Part shown: in pieces, positions 43,597 to 52,532 of the stretch
Numbering within the stretch: position 1 is the stretch's first letter
Layout of the letters: each line of letters opens with the position of its first letter
Origin: DSYU01 sp964437595
Lineage (GTDB): Bacteria; Chloroflexota; Anaerolineae; Anaerolineales; Anaerolineaceae
Length of the DNA: 64,000 bases
Reading direction: 5' to 3'
NCBI GenBank assembly: GCA_964437595.1
Contig: CAYTHO010000001.1
Span: 62,001-126,000 of the forward strand
Notes under the pieces: generated by a model
The model's database searches: none
The model's input: only the letters and a program-made list of their open reading frames with translations
Told to the model about the DNA's origin: nothing
Made by a program: the position numbers and the translations under genes

Positions 43597-44592
43597 CTAT
43601 CGAATCCGGGCTTTCATCCATTCATTGCTGTTGTGGAAGTCCGCCACAGCGTTGCCCGGATGAACCAGTTCATCGAATACCATACGGTCTTCATCGCTCA
43701 AGTGCATATCCATGACCGGCAGGAAGCTGTTTAGCTGCTCCAGCGTGCGCGGGCCGATGATCGGGCTGGTGACGCCTGGCTGATCCTTGACCCACAGCAG
43801 CGCCATCTGCGCGGAACTCAGGCCGCGTTCTTTGGCCAGCACGGCTACTTTGCGCGCGGCCTCCACCCCCTGGTCGGTGACCCGGTCGCGCATCGGTCCA
43901 CCCCAGCGCGCGGCGCGCGAGTCTTCGGGCATGCCCTCTGCGTAGCGCCCGGCCAGAATGCCGCCCGCCAGCGGCGACCAGGGCAGGATCGCCAGGTTGT
44001 ATTCCAGCGCCAGGGGGATCAACTCGTTCTCGATGCGCCGGTCGAGCAGGTTGTACGGCGGCTGTTCGCTGACGTAGCGCACCAGGTTCATCTTCTCGCT
44101 CACGGCTAAGGCTTCCATCACCTTCCATGCCGGGTGCGTGGAAGCGCCGATATATACAACCTTGCCCTGCCGCACCAGGTCATCGAAAGCGCGCAGGGTT
44201 TCATCCTGCGGCACGCCAGCCATTGGGCGGTGCAGTTGGTACAGGTCGATGTGATCGGTTTGCAGGCGGCGCAGCGAATCGTCACAGGCTTTAAGAATAT
44301 GGTAGCGCGAGCCGCCCCAATCGTTTGGTCCCTCACCCATGCGGTTGTACACTTTGGTTGCCAGGAAAATTTGCTCGCGTTTGCCGTTTGCTTTCATCGC
44401 CCGCCCGATAATCCGCTCGCTTTCCCCGGTATTGTACATGTCTGCCGTGTCCACAAAGTTAATCCCGGCCTCCAGGGCGGTGTTGAAGATTTGGACCGAT
44501 TCGTCTTCAGGGGTCGGACCGCCAAAGTTCATCGTTCCCAGGCATAATGTGGTGACTTTCACACCTGTGCGACCAAAAATTCGGTATTCCAT
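43597..44592 (-). CDS. Aldo/keto reductase, paralogue 1
   Basis: 331 residues, NADPH-dependent. The catalytic tetrad of the AKR superfamily is visible: Asp in NFVDTADMYNTGESE with its Tyr, Lys in LATKVY, His in DLYQLHRP. The phosphate-binding C-terminal segment reads SPIIGPRTLEQL. The chain aligns without gaps to the paralogue at 47428-48423, at roughly 70% identity by eye. GGAGG precedes the ATG. Downstream of (and on the same strand as) a zinc alcohol dehydrogenase, suggesting a polyol or sugar redox function (inference). Confidence 0.9.
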   Translation of the reverse strand: MEYRIFGRTGVKVTTLCLGTMNFGGPTPEDESVQIFNTALEAGINFVDTADMYNTGESERIIGRAMKANGKREQIFLATKVYNRMGEGPNDWGGSRYHILKACDDSLRRLQTDHIDLYQLHRPMAGVPQDETLRAFDDLVRQGKVVYIGASTHPAWKVMEALAVSEKMNLVRYVSEQPPYNLLDRRIENELIPLALEYNLAILPWSPLAGGILAGRYAEGMPEDSRAARWGGPMRDRVTDQGVEAARKVAVLAKERGLSSAQMALLWVKDQPGVTSPIIGPRTLEQLNSFLPVMDMHLSDEDRMVFDELVHPGNAVADFHNSNEWMKARIR

Positions 44593-44669
44593 GATGTTTC
44601 CTCCTCAAATTTCGGAAATTGTTGCCAGAGCGCTGGAATGCCCCAGTGCCTGTGTGTTTGAGCGCCTGA

Positions 44670-45665
44670 TCATGCATTCGGCAGTATCTGCACCTTCTTT
44701 ACACTTTCACTGCCCTGTTCAATGACCTCCATGCCGTGCTGGAAATCCTCCAGCGGCAGGCGGTGTGAGACGAGCTGGTCCACGTTGATGCGCCCCGAGC
44801 GCAGTAAATCCAGCGCCTGGTAAGAGTTGCGCACCGAGGTAAACGATGACAGCACGGATAAACCTTTCTGGAAGATTTTAAAGGCCTCCACGTGCATTTC
44901 TTTCCCAGAGGGCGGCACGCCGAACAGCAGCACCTTCCCGCCCGGGCGGGCATAGTCGATCGCGCGCTGCATCACGGGGATAGCCCCCGTTGCATCGATG
45001 ACCACATCGTAATGGCTGGTTTGCAGTTTGTCCAGATCAGTGAGAATGACATCCGCTCCCATCTCCCCCGCAAAGCGCACGCGCGCCTCGTTTTTATCGA
45101 CCACGGTGATATGGCTGGCGCCCTGCGCGCGGATGCCCTGCATCAGCAGCATGCCAATTGGCCCCGCCCCCAGGATGGCAGCCTTATCGGCCAGCTCCGT
45201 GCCCAGCCGTTCCAGGCCGTGCAGCACGCAGGAGAGCGGCTCCATAAAGGCCGCCTGTTCGAAGGACAGGTCGCCGATATGGAAGGTAACTTTCTCTGGC
45301 GCGGTTGTGTACTGTTCCATCCCACCTGGGCGCGTTACTCCCACTGCCGTCCAGTTCAGGCAGAAGTTCTGGCGGTTGTTCAGGCACGCCTCGCAGTTAT
45401 CGCAGGCGATGTTCGGTTCCACCGCCACCCGATCGCCGGGCTTGAAGCGCGTCACCTGCCCGCCCACGGCTTCGACCACCCCGGAGAACTCGTGCCCTGG
45501 AATGACCGGGTACCCGCCCATATATTCCCCGCGGAAGATGTGGATGTCGGTTCCACAGATCCCGCTGGCCATCACCCGGATCAAAACCTCATCGGGTGCG
45601 GGTTCCGGGCAGGGGATATCAATCACTTCCATTTGCCCTGGTTGTGTAATCTTTACTGCCTTCAT
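44670..45665 (-). CDS. Zinc-dependent alcohol dehydrogenase (sorbitol/threonine dehydrogenase-like)
   Basis: 331 residues, MDR superfamily. The catalytic zinc ligands are in SGICGTDIHIFRGEY and the GHEFSG motif (IPGHEFSGVVEAVG), the structural zinc site in NIACDNCEACLNNRQNFC (four cysteines) and the Rossmann dinucleotide loop in AAILGAGPIGMLLMQG, followed by VVDKNEARVRF, which suggests NAD(H). ATG 45665 has AAGGAAGGG upstream; a start nine codons earlier lacks one. It likely oxidises a polyol or sugar derivative. It is co-oriented with the first aldo/keto reductase, 77 bases apart. Confidence 0.88.
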   Translation of the reverse strand: MKAVKITQPGQMEVIDIPCPEPAPDEVLIRVMASGICGTDIHIFRGEYMGGYPVIPGHEFSGVVEAVGGQVTRFKPGDRVAVEPNIACDNCEACLNNRQNFCLNWTAVGVTRPGGMEQYTTAPEKVTFHIGDLSFEQAAFMEPLSCVLHGLERLGTELADKAAILGAGPIGMLLMQGIRAQGASHITVVDKNEARVRFAGEMGADVILTDLDKLQTSHYDVVIDATGAIPVMQRAIDYARPGGKVLLFGVPPSGKEMHVEAFKIFQKGLSVLSSFTSVRNSYQALDLLRSGRINVDQLVSHRLPLEDFQHGMEVIEQGSESVKKVQILPNA

Positions 45666-45695
45666 CGAATGCCCTTCCTTTGAATCCTTCATCTG

Positions 45696-46505
45696 TTAGA
45701 TTTCAGCGCTGTCCGATGTTTTTATAAACGTGAAAACGCAGTCTTCTGGTTCATAAGTGATTTTTAAATCCCATCCGGCGCAGGCAGCCCGGTCTTGCCA
45801 GATGGTTTCGAATAGTTCGAGGTATTCCGCTTCAGAGATGAATTGGGAAAGATGAACGGCCCGTTTATATAGTTCGAAGGTGCGCAAACGTGCCCGGATC
45901 TTTGCTTCGTTTTCCCCTAAGGTTAGCAGGGTAACATAATTCTTCTGTAGATTCGACATTTCCCAGCAGGCATATAAGATAAACGCCCTGGCTGGCGGAA
46001 CGAATGGGACCCAGGCGCGGGCTCCCAGGAAGTACCGCTCTCCATCGCGGAACCAATTCAAGGCAAACGTTTTTCCCTTTTCATCCGAGAGGAATCGGTA
46101 CAGCCTTGCAATTTCCGTCATTTGCGCCTCGTCCCGGTACCAGGCCTTGGTATCCTCGGGAAGGTCTGGAAACGTTGAAACTGGCGGGCTGCCGGTCAGG
46201 TCTAACCGTACGTAGATGCTTTCGATATGCTGCAAGTACCACTGATCGTTTTCAATCAGGAAGGAAAAACAAAAACCGGGCGTGCCCGTCCCAATGGTGT
46301 AAATGAAATGAACCTGATTTTCAGAAGTAAAGTATTTGGGATCATTCTGATGATGGATGCTTGCCAGAATATGTGGTCGCAAATTTTCTAACACAGAAGG
46401 GAGCGCTTCGCGCAGGGATTCGTGATATGGACGGAATCGATCCTGAGGTAAAGGTGCTTTTTGTACCTCCGTCAGGAAATCTTCCCAGATACCTTCCGGT
46501 TCCAT
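45696..46505 (-). CDS. Protein of unknown function, 269 residues
   Basis: Soluble, acidic and aromatic-rich (W, Y, F), no signal peptide. I do not recognise the family. Notable stretches: FIYTIGTGTPGFCFSFLIENDQWYLQHIESIYVRLD, which reads like one strand-turn-strand unit of an NTF2- or lipocalin-like fold; LYRFLSDEKGKTFALNWFRDG; and IWQDRAACAGWDLKITYEPEDC. The C-terminal part is predicted as helix then strand. ATG 46505 was chosen because GGAGG, which itself lies within an earlier in-frame ATG, sits eight bases before it. It is 30 bases upstream of the alcohol dehydrogenase gene on the same strand, so the two may be co-transcribed. Confidence 0.65.
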   Translation of the reverse strand: MEPEGIWEDFLTEVQKAPLPQDRFRPYHESLREALPSVLENLRPHILASIHHQNDPKYFTSENQVHFIYTIGTGTPGFCFSFLIENDQWYLQHIESIYVRLDLTGSPPVSTFPDLPEDTKAWYRDEAQMTEIARLYRFLSDEKGKTFALNWFRDGERYFLGARAWVPFVPPARAFILYACWEMSNLQKNYVTLLTLGENEAKIRARLRTFELYKRAVHLSQFISEAEYLELFETIWQDRAACAGWDLKITYEPEDCVFTFIKTSDSAEI

Positions 46506-46601
46506 AACCGCCTCCATACATCGGATTCGCGCTGCTCATGATCTAATGTAATTCGCCGAAAGCATTTTTACCAAAATACACCTTTGCCCGGCGAATTACT
46601 C

Positions 46602-46657
46602 AAGTAAACCGCCAGTCCCTATTGCCTTTTGGTTAAGGTACTTATGGCGGTTTACTT
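46602..46657. repeat. 13-bp inverted repeat after the P-loop kinase gene
   Basis: AAGTAAACCGCCA (46602-46614) and TGGCGGTTTACTT (46645-46657) are perfect inverted copies with a 30-base loop; the right arm touches the stop codon of the kinase gene. A terminator or RNA-processing hairpin is likely. Confidence 0.6.
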
Positions 46658-47339
46658 AGCAGGCAGATAAATTGAAATGCTGCTCAGCCATGCGGGCATT
46701 TTCTGCAATTGAAGCTGCTCCATCAACCACCATTACGCGCATGCCACGCTGTTCCGCTTCCTGCTGCACAAAGCGGGCAAATTGAATATCGCGCTCCATC
46801 CAGTTCTGAAACGCTTTTTGCGGGTCCGAAGTGCTTTTCACAATTCCCGTGGCCCATTCCCTTTGACTGTAGTGCTTCAACTGAAATTCTGCGGTTGGAA
46901 CAATCCAGATCGCCCGATGCGGGTCGTTTAAGAGCGGGGCAACATACTCTGGCATCAGCGCGGCGCCTTCCGCCAGCACTGGCTGCGATCTGGGTAAGGC
47001 CATTAAATCTTCCAGGATCAGGAGAAATTCCTCCTGGTAAATGGTTATTTCCTCCGATATTTGCTGGTCCACCGGTCGCATCCACAGGTCTTCGCTGGAG
47101 AGGTGCAGAACCCGGTAAAATACCGGCTGCCTTTCAGGAGTTACCTTTTCGTTATGCCGCCAAAAGGCCTCGTCACAGTCATAGTATTGGAAACCATGCT
47201 TCTCCACTAACACTCTGGCAATAGACGTTTTCCCCGAACACGGCGAGCCGCCCATCCAGTATACGTTTGCCAGTGTATGGCGGAGGGTTTCGATCTGATC
47301 GGTTGTTGGGATTGCTGGATAGTTCTCCCAATGGGTCAT
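46656..47339 (-). CDS. P-loop kinase-like protein
   Basis: 227 residues. Walker A is VYWMGGSPCSGKTSIARVL near residue 30, followed by YDCDEAFWRH (a nucleotide-kinase-type acidic loop) and LAEGAALMPEYVAPLL. The fold is that of adenylate/shikimate-kinase-like P-loop kinases, but no specific family is evident. TATAAT ends 6 bases ahead of ATG 47339 with no ribosome binding site, so the message looks leaderless. The neighbours (unknown protein, alcohol dehydrogenase) do not reveal a substrate. Confidence 0.7.
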   Translation of the reverse strand: MTHWENYPAIPTTDQIETLRHTLANVYWMGGSPCSGKTSIARVLVEKHGFQYYDCDEAFWRHNEKVTPERQPVFYRVLHLSSEDLWMRPVDQQISEEITIYQEEFLLILEDLMALPRSQPVLAEGAALMPEYVAPLLNDPHRAIWIVPTAEFQLKHYSQREWATGIVKSTSDPQKAFQNWMERDIQFARFVQQEAEQRGMRVMVVDGAASIAENARMAEQHFNLSAC

Positions 47340-47345
47340 AAGGGT

Positions 47346-47351
47346 ATTATA
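47346..47351 (-). promoter_or_regulatory. -10 box (TATAAT) of a leaderless transcript
   Basis: Minus-strand TATAAT ends 6 bases ahead of ATG 47339; no Shine-Dalgarno between. Confidence 0.45.
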
Positions 47352-47381
47352 CGCCAGGGACCGCGAGAGGAGACTAATAAA

Positions 47382-47414
47382 ACAGGCCCCCGGAAATGGT
47401 TCCTGGGGGCCTGT
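47382..47414 (-). terminator. Intrinsic terminator of the second aldo/keto reductase gene
   Basis: ACAGGCCCCC (47382-47391) pairs with GGGGGCCTGT (47405-47414), continued by GGAA/TTCC; on the minus strand it is followed by TTTTATTAG. Confidence 0.85.
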
Positions 47415-47427
47415 GCTTGGGTTTCGA

Positions 47428-48423
47428 CTAAAGGATCCGCGCCTTCATCCACGGGTTGCTGTTGTGAAAATCGGCCACGGCATTGCCCGGGTGGACCAAT
47501 TCATCGAACTTTGCCATTTCTTCCGCGTTGAGCGTCATGTCCATTACCGGCAGGAAGCTTTTGATATGCTCCAGCGTGCGCGGGCCGACGATCGGGCTGG
47601 TAACGCCGGGTTGGAGCATGCACCACAGCAGCGCTATCTGTGCAGTAGAAAGCCCCTTCCCTTTAGCAATTTCGCCTACCTGCCGCGCCACCTGAATGCC
47701 GCGCTCCGATAGTCTGTCACGGAACATAGCCCCGGAGCGCGCTCCGCGCGATCCATCCGGAATCCCCTCATCATACCGCCCAGCCAGAATGCCCCCTGCC
47801 AGCGGTGACCATGGCAAAATGGCCAGGTTGTACTGCATCGCCAGAGGAATCAACTCGTTCTCAATGCGCCGGTCGAGCAGGTTATAGGGCGGCTGCTCGC
47901 TGACAAAGCGCACGAGGTTCATCTTCTCGCTGGTCGCCAGCCCTTCCATCACCTTCCAGGCCGGGAAGGTCGAGCAGCCAATATAAATGACCTTGCCCTG
48001 GTGTACCAGGTCATCCAGCGCGCGCAGGGTTTCATCCTGGGGCATGTCCATCACCGGGCGGTGCAGTTGGTACAGGTCGATATGGTCGGTCTGCAGCCGG
48101 CGCAGCGAGTCTTCACAGGCCTGGCGGATGTGATAGCGCGAGTTACCGCGCTCGTTTGGCCCGCTGCCTGCTTCCCCGTGGACTTTGGTTGCCAGCACCA
48201 CCTGGCTGCGCTTGCCGGTCTCTTTCATCCAGCGTCCTACAATGGCTTCGCTTTCACCGGCATTGTACACGTTCGCAGTGTCGATGAAGTTAACCCCACC
48301 TTCCAGCGCGCAGTTCATTATCTGCTTCGACTCTTCCTCATTCGTCGGCCCGCCAAAATTCATGGCGCCCAGGCAGAGTGGGGAGACTTTTACCCCCGTG
48401 CGGCCTAAAACTCGATATTCCAT
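47428..48423 (-). CDS. Aldo/keto reductase, paralogue 2
   Basis: 331 residues, gap-free paralogue of the 43597 gene. Asp/Tyr (NFIDTANVYNAGESE), Lys (LATKVH) and His (DLYQLHRP) are in place. It differs mostly in the loops around the substrate pocket (VMDMPQDE, GEAGSGPNERG, SGAMFRDRLSERG), so the two copies may prefer different substrates. AGGAGG precedes the ATG and a terminator follows. The DUF1638 gene lies just upstream on the same strand (15 bases), so the two are probably one operon. Confidence 0.9.
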   Translation of the reverse strand: MEYRVLGRTGVKVSPLCLGAMNFGGPTNEEESKQIMNCALEGGVNFIDTANVYNAGESEAIVGRWMKETGKRSQVVLATKVHGEAGSGPNERGNSRYHIRQACEDSLRRLQTDHIDLYQLHRPVMDMPQDETLRALDDLVHQGKVIYIGCSTFPAWKVMEGLATSEKMNLVRFVSEQPPYNLLDRRIENELIPLAMQYNLAILPWSPLAGGILAGRYDEGIPDGSRGARSGAMFRDRLSERGIQVARQVGEIAKGKGLSTAQIALLWCMLQPGVTSPIVGPRTLEHIKSFLPVMDMTLNAEEMAKFDELVHPGNAVADFHNSNPWMKARIL

Positions 48424-48438
48424 CTGTATATCCTCCTG

Positions 48439-49194
48439 TTATTCAGTTTCGGCGCATATAACCCGTTCATCGTACGCCATTACCAGCTTTTGGCCTGGCT
48501 GAAGAGTCAGGAAATCTTCGTTCCAGTCCCCATTCAGCAGCCGGCGCACCAGCACCAGGTCTCCGGCTACCCGTTCGTAGCTCCAGTCGCGGCGGCTGGC
48601 CTCCTCTTTTGCTTTTGCTTCCACCGGGCCGCTGTTGCCGATCCCCATGTCGATAAACGCGGCGCGTTGGTAGTGCGACCGCCACGCGCCCATCACTTCC
48701 ATCAGATAATCAGCGTTATCTTTGCCATATTTCGCCACGTACTGGTCGTATTCTTCCTCTATGTTGATCGCATCCGCTGCGCCCAATGCGGTCAGCGTGC
48801 CATCCTGAGCGCCGCGCTCGATATAGTCGGGAGAATACCAGTAGGTCCCCGGTTTATTGGCGTGTTCCTCTTCGTACCGCGCGCGGCTGCCCAGGAAGAG
48901 CGTGATGCAGTCATGCGCGCGAGGAATGATAATGGGTATATCGCGGGCGGTTATCCCGGCGGTAGAGCGACCGCATAATCCATAAACCATCACAATTGCA
49001 TCGTACTTCAGCCCGCTTTCGTGCTGCTCATGAGTCACATCATCAATCTCGCGCAGCAAGCGCTCCTGCAAATCGACTGGCTTGCGGTGCAGGCCCAAAC
49101 GCAGCATGGTCACATCTACCAGGTGAGGGGATTGTGCTGCGCATAGGTAAATGACGCGGGCCAGGGCGTCACATCCAATACATTTCAGGCGCAT
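48439..49194 (-). CDS. DUF1638 family protein
   Basis: 251 residues, soluble. Fits DUF1638 in the motifs CIGCDALARVIY, DAIVMVYGLCGRSTAGI and IIIPRAHDCITLFLGSRARYEEE, with conserved cysteines and the HDC motif that suggest a metal or corrinoid site; relatives occur beside methyltransferase and corrinoid protein genes. None is visible here. AAGGAT precedes the ATG. Together with the aldo/keto reductase downstream it may handle a methylated or sugar-like compound (inference). Confidence 0.8.
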   Translation of the reverse strand: MRLKCIGCDALARVIYLCAAQSPHLVDVTMLRLGLHRKPVDLQERLLREIDDVTHEQHESGLKYDAIVMVYGLCGRSTAGITARDIPIIIPRAHDCITLFLGSRARYEEEHANKPGTYWYSPDYIERGAQDGTLTALGAADAINIEEEYDQYVAKYGKDNADYLMEVMGAWRSHYQRAAFIDMGIGNSGPVEAKAKEEASRRDWSYERVAGDLVLVRRLLNGDWNEDFLTLQPGQKLVMAYDERVICAETE

Positions 49195-49220
49195 GAAGAT
49201 CCTTTGCGGAGAATAATTGT

Positions 49221-49252
49221 AAATGGTGAGACGCTTTCATCTCACCATTTAG
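49221..49252. terminator. Hairpin between the GGDEF gene and the DUF1638 gene
   Basis: TAAATGGTGAGA (49221-49232) and TCTCACCATTTA (49241-49252) form a perfect 12-bp stem with an 8-base loop; it lies after the stop codon of the minus-strand cyclase. T-tract weak (CAATTATT). Confidence 0.55.
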
Positions 49253-49348
49253 ATTATACCGGATACCCTATGGAATTCTCTGGTTTGCACAACCCGTTCC
49301 CACTGCATTTTTACAGCAACCTTTCGGTAGGTCAGGGGGAGCCTGGAC

Positions 49349-51598
49349 TTATTTGTTCCCATCCGAGCGGGCTTCTGAATGCGATTTTCGAGACCGGATC
49401 TTTTCCTTATACATTTGCTGGTCGGCCTTTCGGAATAGGTCCACCAGCCGGCTGTCTTTGGCTCCAGTTGTAGCGCCAATCGCCAGGCTGAGCGGAGCTC
49501 CGTCATACCAGTGATTATGTTCTTCCAGGCAAGCCTTAACTCGGTTGACTGAATCCTGGATAGGGATAGAGCCGTGAAAGAGCACCACAAATTCATCTCC
49601 GCCGATGCGCGCGATAATATCTTCTTTACGAAAAGACATGCGCAGTACTTGTGCCGATCGCCGCAGCAGTTCATCACCCGCCGAATGCCCATAAGAATCA
49701 TTGGTGGATTTCATCCCATTTACGTCAATCACCATCACGTTCACCGGCTCCAGGCGGCTGTTCTGCAAGCGTTCCATCTCAGTCTCGAAAAAGTTGCGGT
49801 TGTAGAGGCCAGTCAGAACATCGTGCGTGCTCAGGTAACGCATGCGCTCTTCCGCTTCTCTGCGCTCGGTAACATCGGAAATCGTAACGATCATCCGCCG
49901 GTAATTTGTTTCATACCCTGGGGCCACTGTCCAACGCACGTGGTGATAACGGATCGACCCGTCAACGATATCGTTCGGGCCTTCCATTTCAAACTGCGTC
50001 TTGCCCTCGGAAATGGCAATCAACTCTTCAATAAAAAGGTCTTCCGGGCCGCGGTGGATCAACTGTCCCAGCGTAGCTAAGAACTGTGCTTTATCCGTGA
50101 TTCCAAATGGCTGCATCGCGGCCTGGTTAACATCCAGCACGCGGATCAATTTCTCACACGCTGATACCTGCTCCGGGTGGGTATTAAAGTATTCCCGGAA
50201 ATCTTCCACGCCCTCTCGCCGCAGGCCTTCAATCAGCAGCTTTACCCGCGAAAAATCCTCTTCCCAGATGGGTATAGGGGAATGCTCGAACAGGGTCTTA
50301 AAGCGGGCCCGGCTGTCACGCAGCGCCATCTCGGCCTGTTTCCGTTCCGTGTTATCGTGGAATACGGCAAAAAAGCCGCTGAATTTTCCGTTGTTGTATT
50401 CTGGCGTAGCGCTCACCAGCAGGCTGCACCGCTTTCCAGCCTGGTTGGTAATCTCCACCTCAAATCTCGTTTTCTTATCGTTCTGCCTCGCCCGAGTCTG
50501 CTGCTGAATGATCTTAAACTGGTGATCGTTGGTGAACGCTCGTAAATTAAGCCCTACCAGGTCTTTCACCGCAAAGATTTGGTTTGCGGTAGGGTTCGCA
50601 AAGGTGAAAACGTCATCAGCATTTACAACCCCCACCCCTTCAGCCTGGTTTTGAACCAGCAGCCTGTAGCGCTCCTCGCTCTCTCGCAGCGCCTGCCCTG
50701 TGCGTTTTCCCTGGTCCCATACCGTTGCCAGGATATAGCAGGTGATTAAGGTGATTCCCAAGAAACTCCCAAGGGTGCTGATATTGGGGGCAATGGTTGC
50801 GTCACTGGCAGCAAAACCACCTAACTGGTGAACCGTTCCCCAACTGGCTAGCGTGGTGATAATCAGCCCGCAGAAGGATGTGCCCCGCGGTCCAAAGCGG
50901 AGCGATACCCATACCAGGAAGGGAATAACTACATAGTTATTCCGGTTGTTATAGTTACCCACAAAAATATACAACAGGCAGACCACCAGCCCGGTGGTTA
51001 GGATAGCTAATTCGATGATGCGTTCTGGATCTACTTGACTATCCTTTTGCAGGCGGATACTGGACCAGGATAGGATGAGTGGAGCCACAACGAGGATTCC
51101 TAACGCGCTGCGGATCCACGCAATTTGCCAGACGGCCCAATAAGATATGCTTTGTACAGATGTTGCCAGCAGGGTCGTATTGATGGTTGCGCTGAGCGCG
51201 CTGCTTAAGAGGGCCGAGAGGACAATCAGGAATAGAACATTGGTGGGGGTGCTGAATTGCCCATATTTTGGATCGTAACGGCGGACAAGCCATGCCCCAG
51301 CGGATGCTTCCAGTATGCCGCTCATATATAGAAGCAGCGCTTCCGCCATCGGCTGCCCGACGGTGAGCCCGTATGCCAGGGTGGTTGGCAGTGCGACAAG
51401 GATGAATACGGGCCAGGCTTTCAGCTCGCTGAGCAGTAGAAATGCAACAAATACACCGCTTGGAAACCAGATGGTGGTAAAGCTGGCGCCCTGGAAAGAA
51501 ATTTCGTGGGATAGCAGCGCCGAGGCAAAGTACACGGCTGCAAAAAGAATTGCCCGAAACCAGAGCCGTGATGTTATCGTCTTGATCCTGATGAACAT
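49349..51598 (-). CDS. Membrane diguanylate cyclase: MASE1-PAS-PAS-GGDEF
   Basis: 749 residues. N-terminal MASE1 sensor with eight or so helices (AAVYFASALLSHEISF, TIWFPSGVFVAFLLL, SALSATINTTLLA); a PAS domain from ~308 (RYRLLVQNQAEGVGVVNADDVF), a second PAS-like domain from ~430 (RFKTLFEHSPIPIWEEDF), and a GGDEF domain (~590-740). The active site is intact (RIGGDEFVVLF, 666-670), and an RKED allosteric I-site lies five residues before it, so product inhibition is expected. It makes cyclic di-GMP in response to an unknown signal. No EAL domain. It is transcribed away from the receiver gene at 52112. Confidence 0.9.
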   Translation of the reverse strand: MFIRIKTITSRLWFRAILFAAVYFASALLSHEISFQGASFTTIWFPSGVFVAFLLLSELKAWPVFILVALPTTLAYGLTVGQPMAEALLLYMSGILEASAGAWLVRRYDPKYGQFSTPTNVLFLIVLSALLSSALSATINTTLLATSVQSISYWAVWQIAWIRSALGILVVAPLILSWSSIRLQKDSQVDPERIIELAILTTGLVVCLLYIFVGNYNNRNNYVVIPFLVWVSLRFGPRGTSFCGLIITTLASWGTVHQLGGFAASDATIAPNISTLGSFLGITLITCYILATVWDQGKRTGQALRESEERYRLLVQNQAEGVGVVNADDVFTFANPTANQIFAVKDLVGLNLRAFTNDHQFKIIQQQTRARQNDKKTRFEVEITNQAGKRCSLLVSATPEYNNGKFSGFFAVFHDNTERKQAEMALRDSRARFKTLFEHSPIPIWEEDFSRVKLLIEGLRREGVEDFREYFNTHPEQVSACEKLIRVLDVNQAAMQPFGITDKAQFLATLGQLIHRGPEDLFIEELIAISEGKTQFEMEGPNDIVDGSIRYHHVRWTVAPGYETNYRRMIVTISDVTERREAEERMRYLSTHDVLTGLYNRNFFETEMERLQNSRLEPVNVMVIDVNGMKSTNDSYGHSAGDELLRRSAQVLRMSFRKEDIIARIGGDEFVVLFHGSIPIQDSVNRVKACLEEHNHWYDGAPLSLAIGATTGAKDSRLVDLFRKADQQMYKEKIRSRKSHSEARSDGNK

Positions 51599-52111
51599 TC
51601 CAGGGTTGCCAGTTATTTTGTTCCGTTATATCTCTCAATGAAAGCCGTATATGCATCCGCATGATCGCCCGCTTGCGAGAATGCAAAACGACACCGTATC
51701 CAGTGGGGACCTATTAGAAGTTTATCAGGTCGATTTGTGGAAAGCAATCTTAAAAAAGCTGTTTTAAGGCACATTTTATGCCCGTTAATTAATTTGTAAG
51801 GTAAAAAATATCGATTTGTACAAAAATATAGAGGTTCCCTACAGGCCTTTCGAGATTCGTAACATAATTAACACGCTCCGCGGGTCTTCTTTTCAGTTAT
51901 AATGTTGTACAATGATATTGTAAGTCAGGATTCTGCTCAATTCTTAGCCTCCTGTTATTTTCCTGACTGCACCACAACCGGCTGGCCTGATTTCAAATTA
52001 CATGTTCCTGCATGTGGGGGAAGAGACAGGTACAGCATTTTTCCAGAATCAATATAAGAGAAATTGTCAGTCCAATACCCTTACCTTGGGATTTCATGTG
52101 GGAGAATGTGG
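51599..52111. other. Divergent intergenic region, about 510 bases, no gene seen
   Basis: AT-rich region between the diguanylate cyclase (minus) and the receiver gene (plus). A perfect TATAAT lies at 51898-51903 without a matching -35, and a weak hairpin (GTCAGGA 51924-51930 / TCCTGAC 51961-51967) follows, so the receiver gene may have a ~200-base leader. Confidence 0.45.
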
Positions 52112-52528
52112 ATGGACAAGATTCGTGTTGTGATTGCTGACGACCATGCCATTATGCGTGTAGGTATTCGTAATATCCTTTCCCGTTCCAATAAGATTTG
52201 TGTTGTTGGCGAGGCGAGCAATGGTGATGAGGCAATCCAATTGGTGAGTGAGTTGGGTCCGGACGTCTTGATTCTGGATATGGAGATGCCAGTTATGGAT
52301 GGGGTGGAGGTAGCCCGCCGCCTCCAAACGCACCAATCCCCTGTGCGCGTCCTGGTATTGAGTGCGTACGACGATCGCCAATATATCCTTGAAATGTTAA
52401 ATATGGGAGCTGCCGGTTATCTTATCAAGGATGAAGCCCCGGAAGTTATTGTCGACGCGGTTCAAGGCATCGCCAATGGTGAGAAAGGATGGATCAGCCG
52501 CAGAGCTGCCGTCCGGCTGCAGCAGTGA
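52112..52528 (+). CDS. NarL-family response regulator lacking the HTH output domain
   Basis: 138 residues, only a receiver: acidic pair DD in VVIADDHAIMRVGIRN, phosphoacceptor Asp in VLILDMEMPVMDGVE, Thr/Ser switch in VLVLSAYDD and Lys in GYLIKDEAP. The tail (GEKGWISRRAAVRLQQ) is the linker that normally precedes a LuxR-type HTH, but a TGA follows and the next gene's end is 4 bases away. It is therefore a truncated NarL-type regulator or a natural single-domain receiver acting by protein contact. GGGAG is seven bases before ATG 52112. Confidence 0.85.
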   Translation: MDKIRVVIADDHAIMRVGIRNILSRSNKICVVGEASNGDEAIQLVSELGPDVLILDMEMPVMDGVEVARRLQTHQSPVRVLVLSAYDDRQYILEMLNMGAAGYLIKDEAPEVIVDAVQGIANGEKGWISRRAAVRLQQ

Positions 52529-52532
52529 GCCA

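Noticed and set aside
51898..51903. Promoter of the receiver gene at a perfect TATAAT
   Set aside because: No -35 at an acceptable spacing and no extended -10, so it is mentioned only in the gap description.
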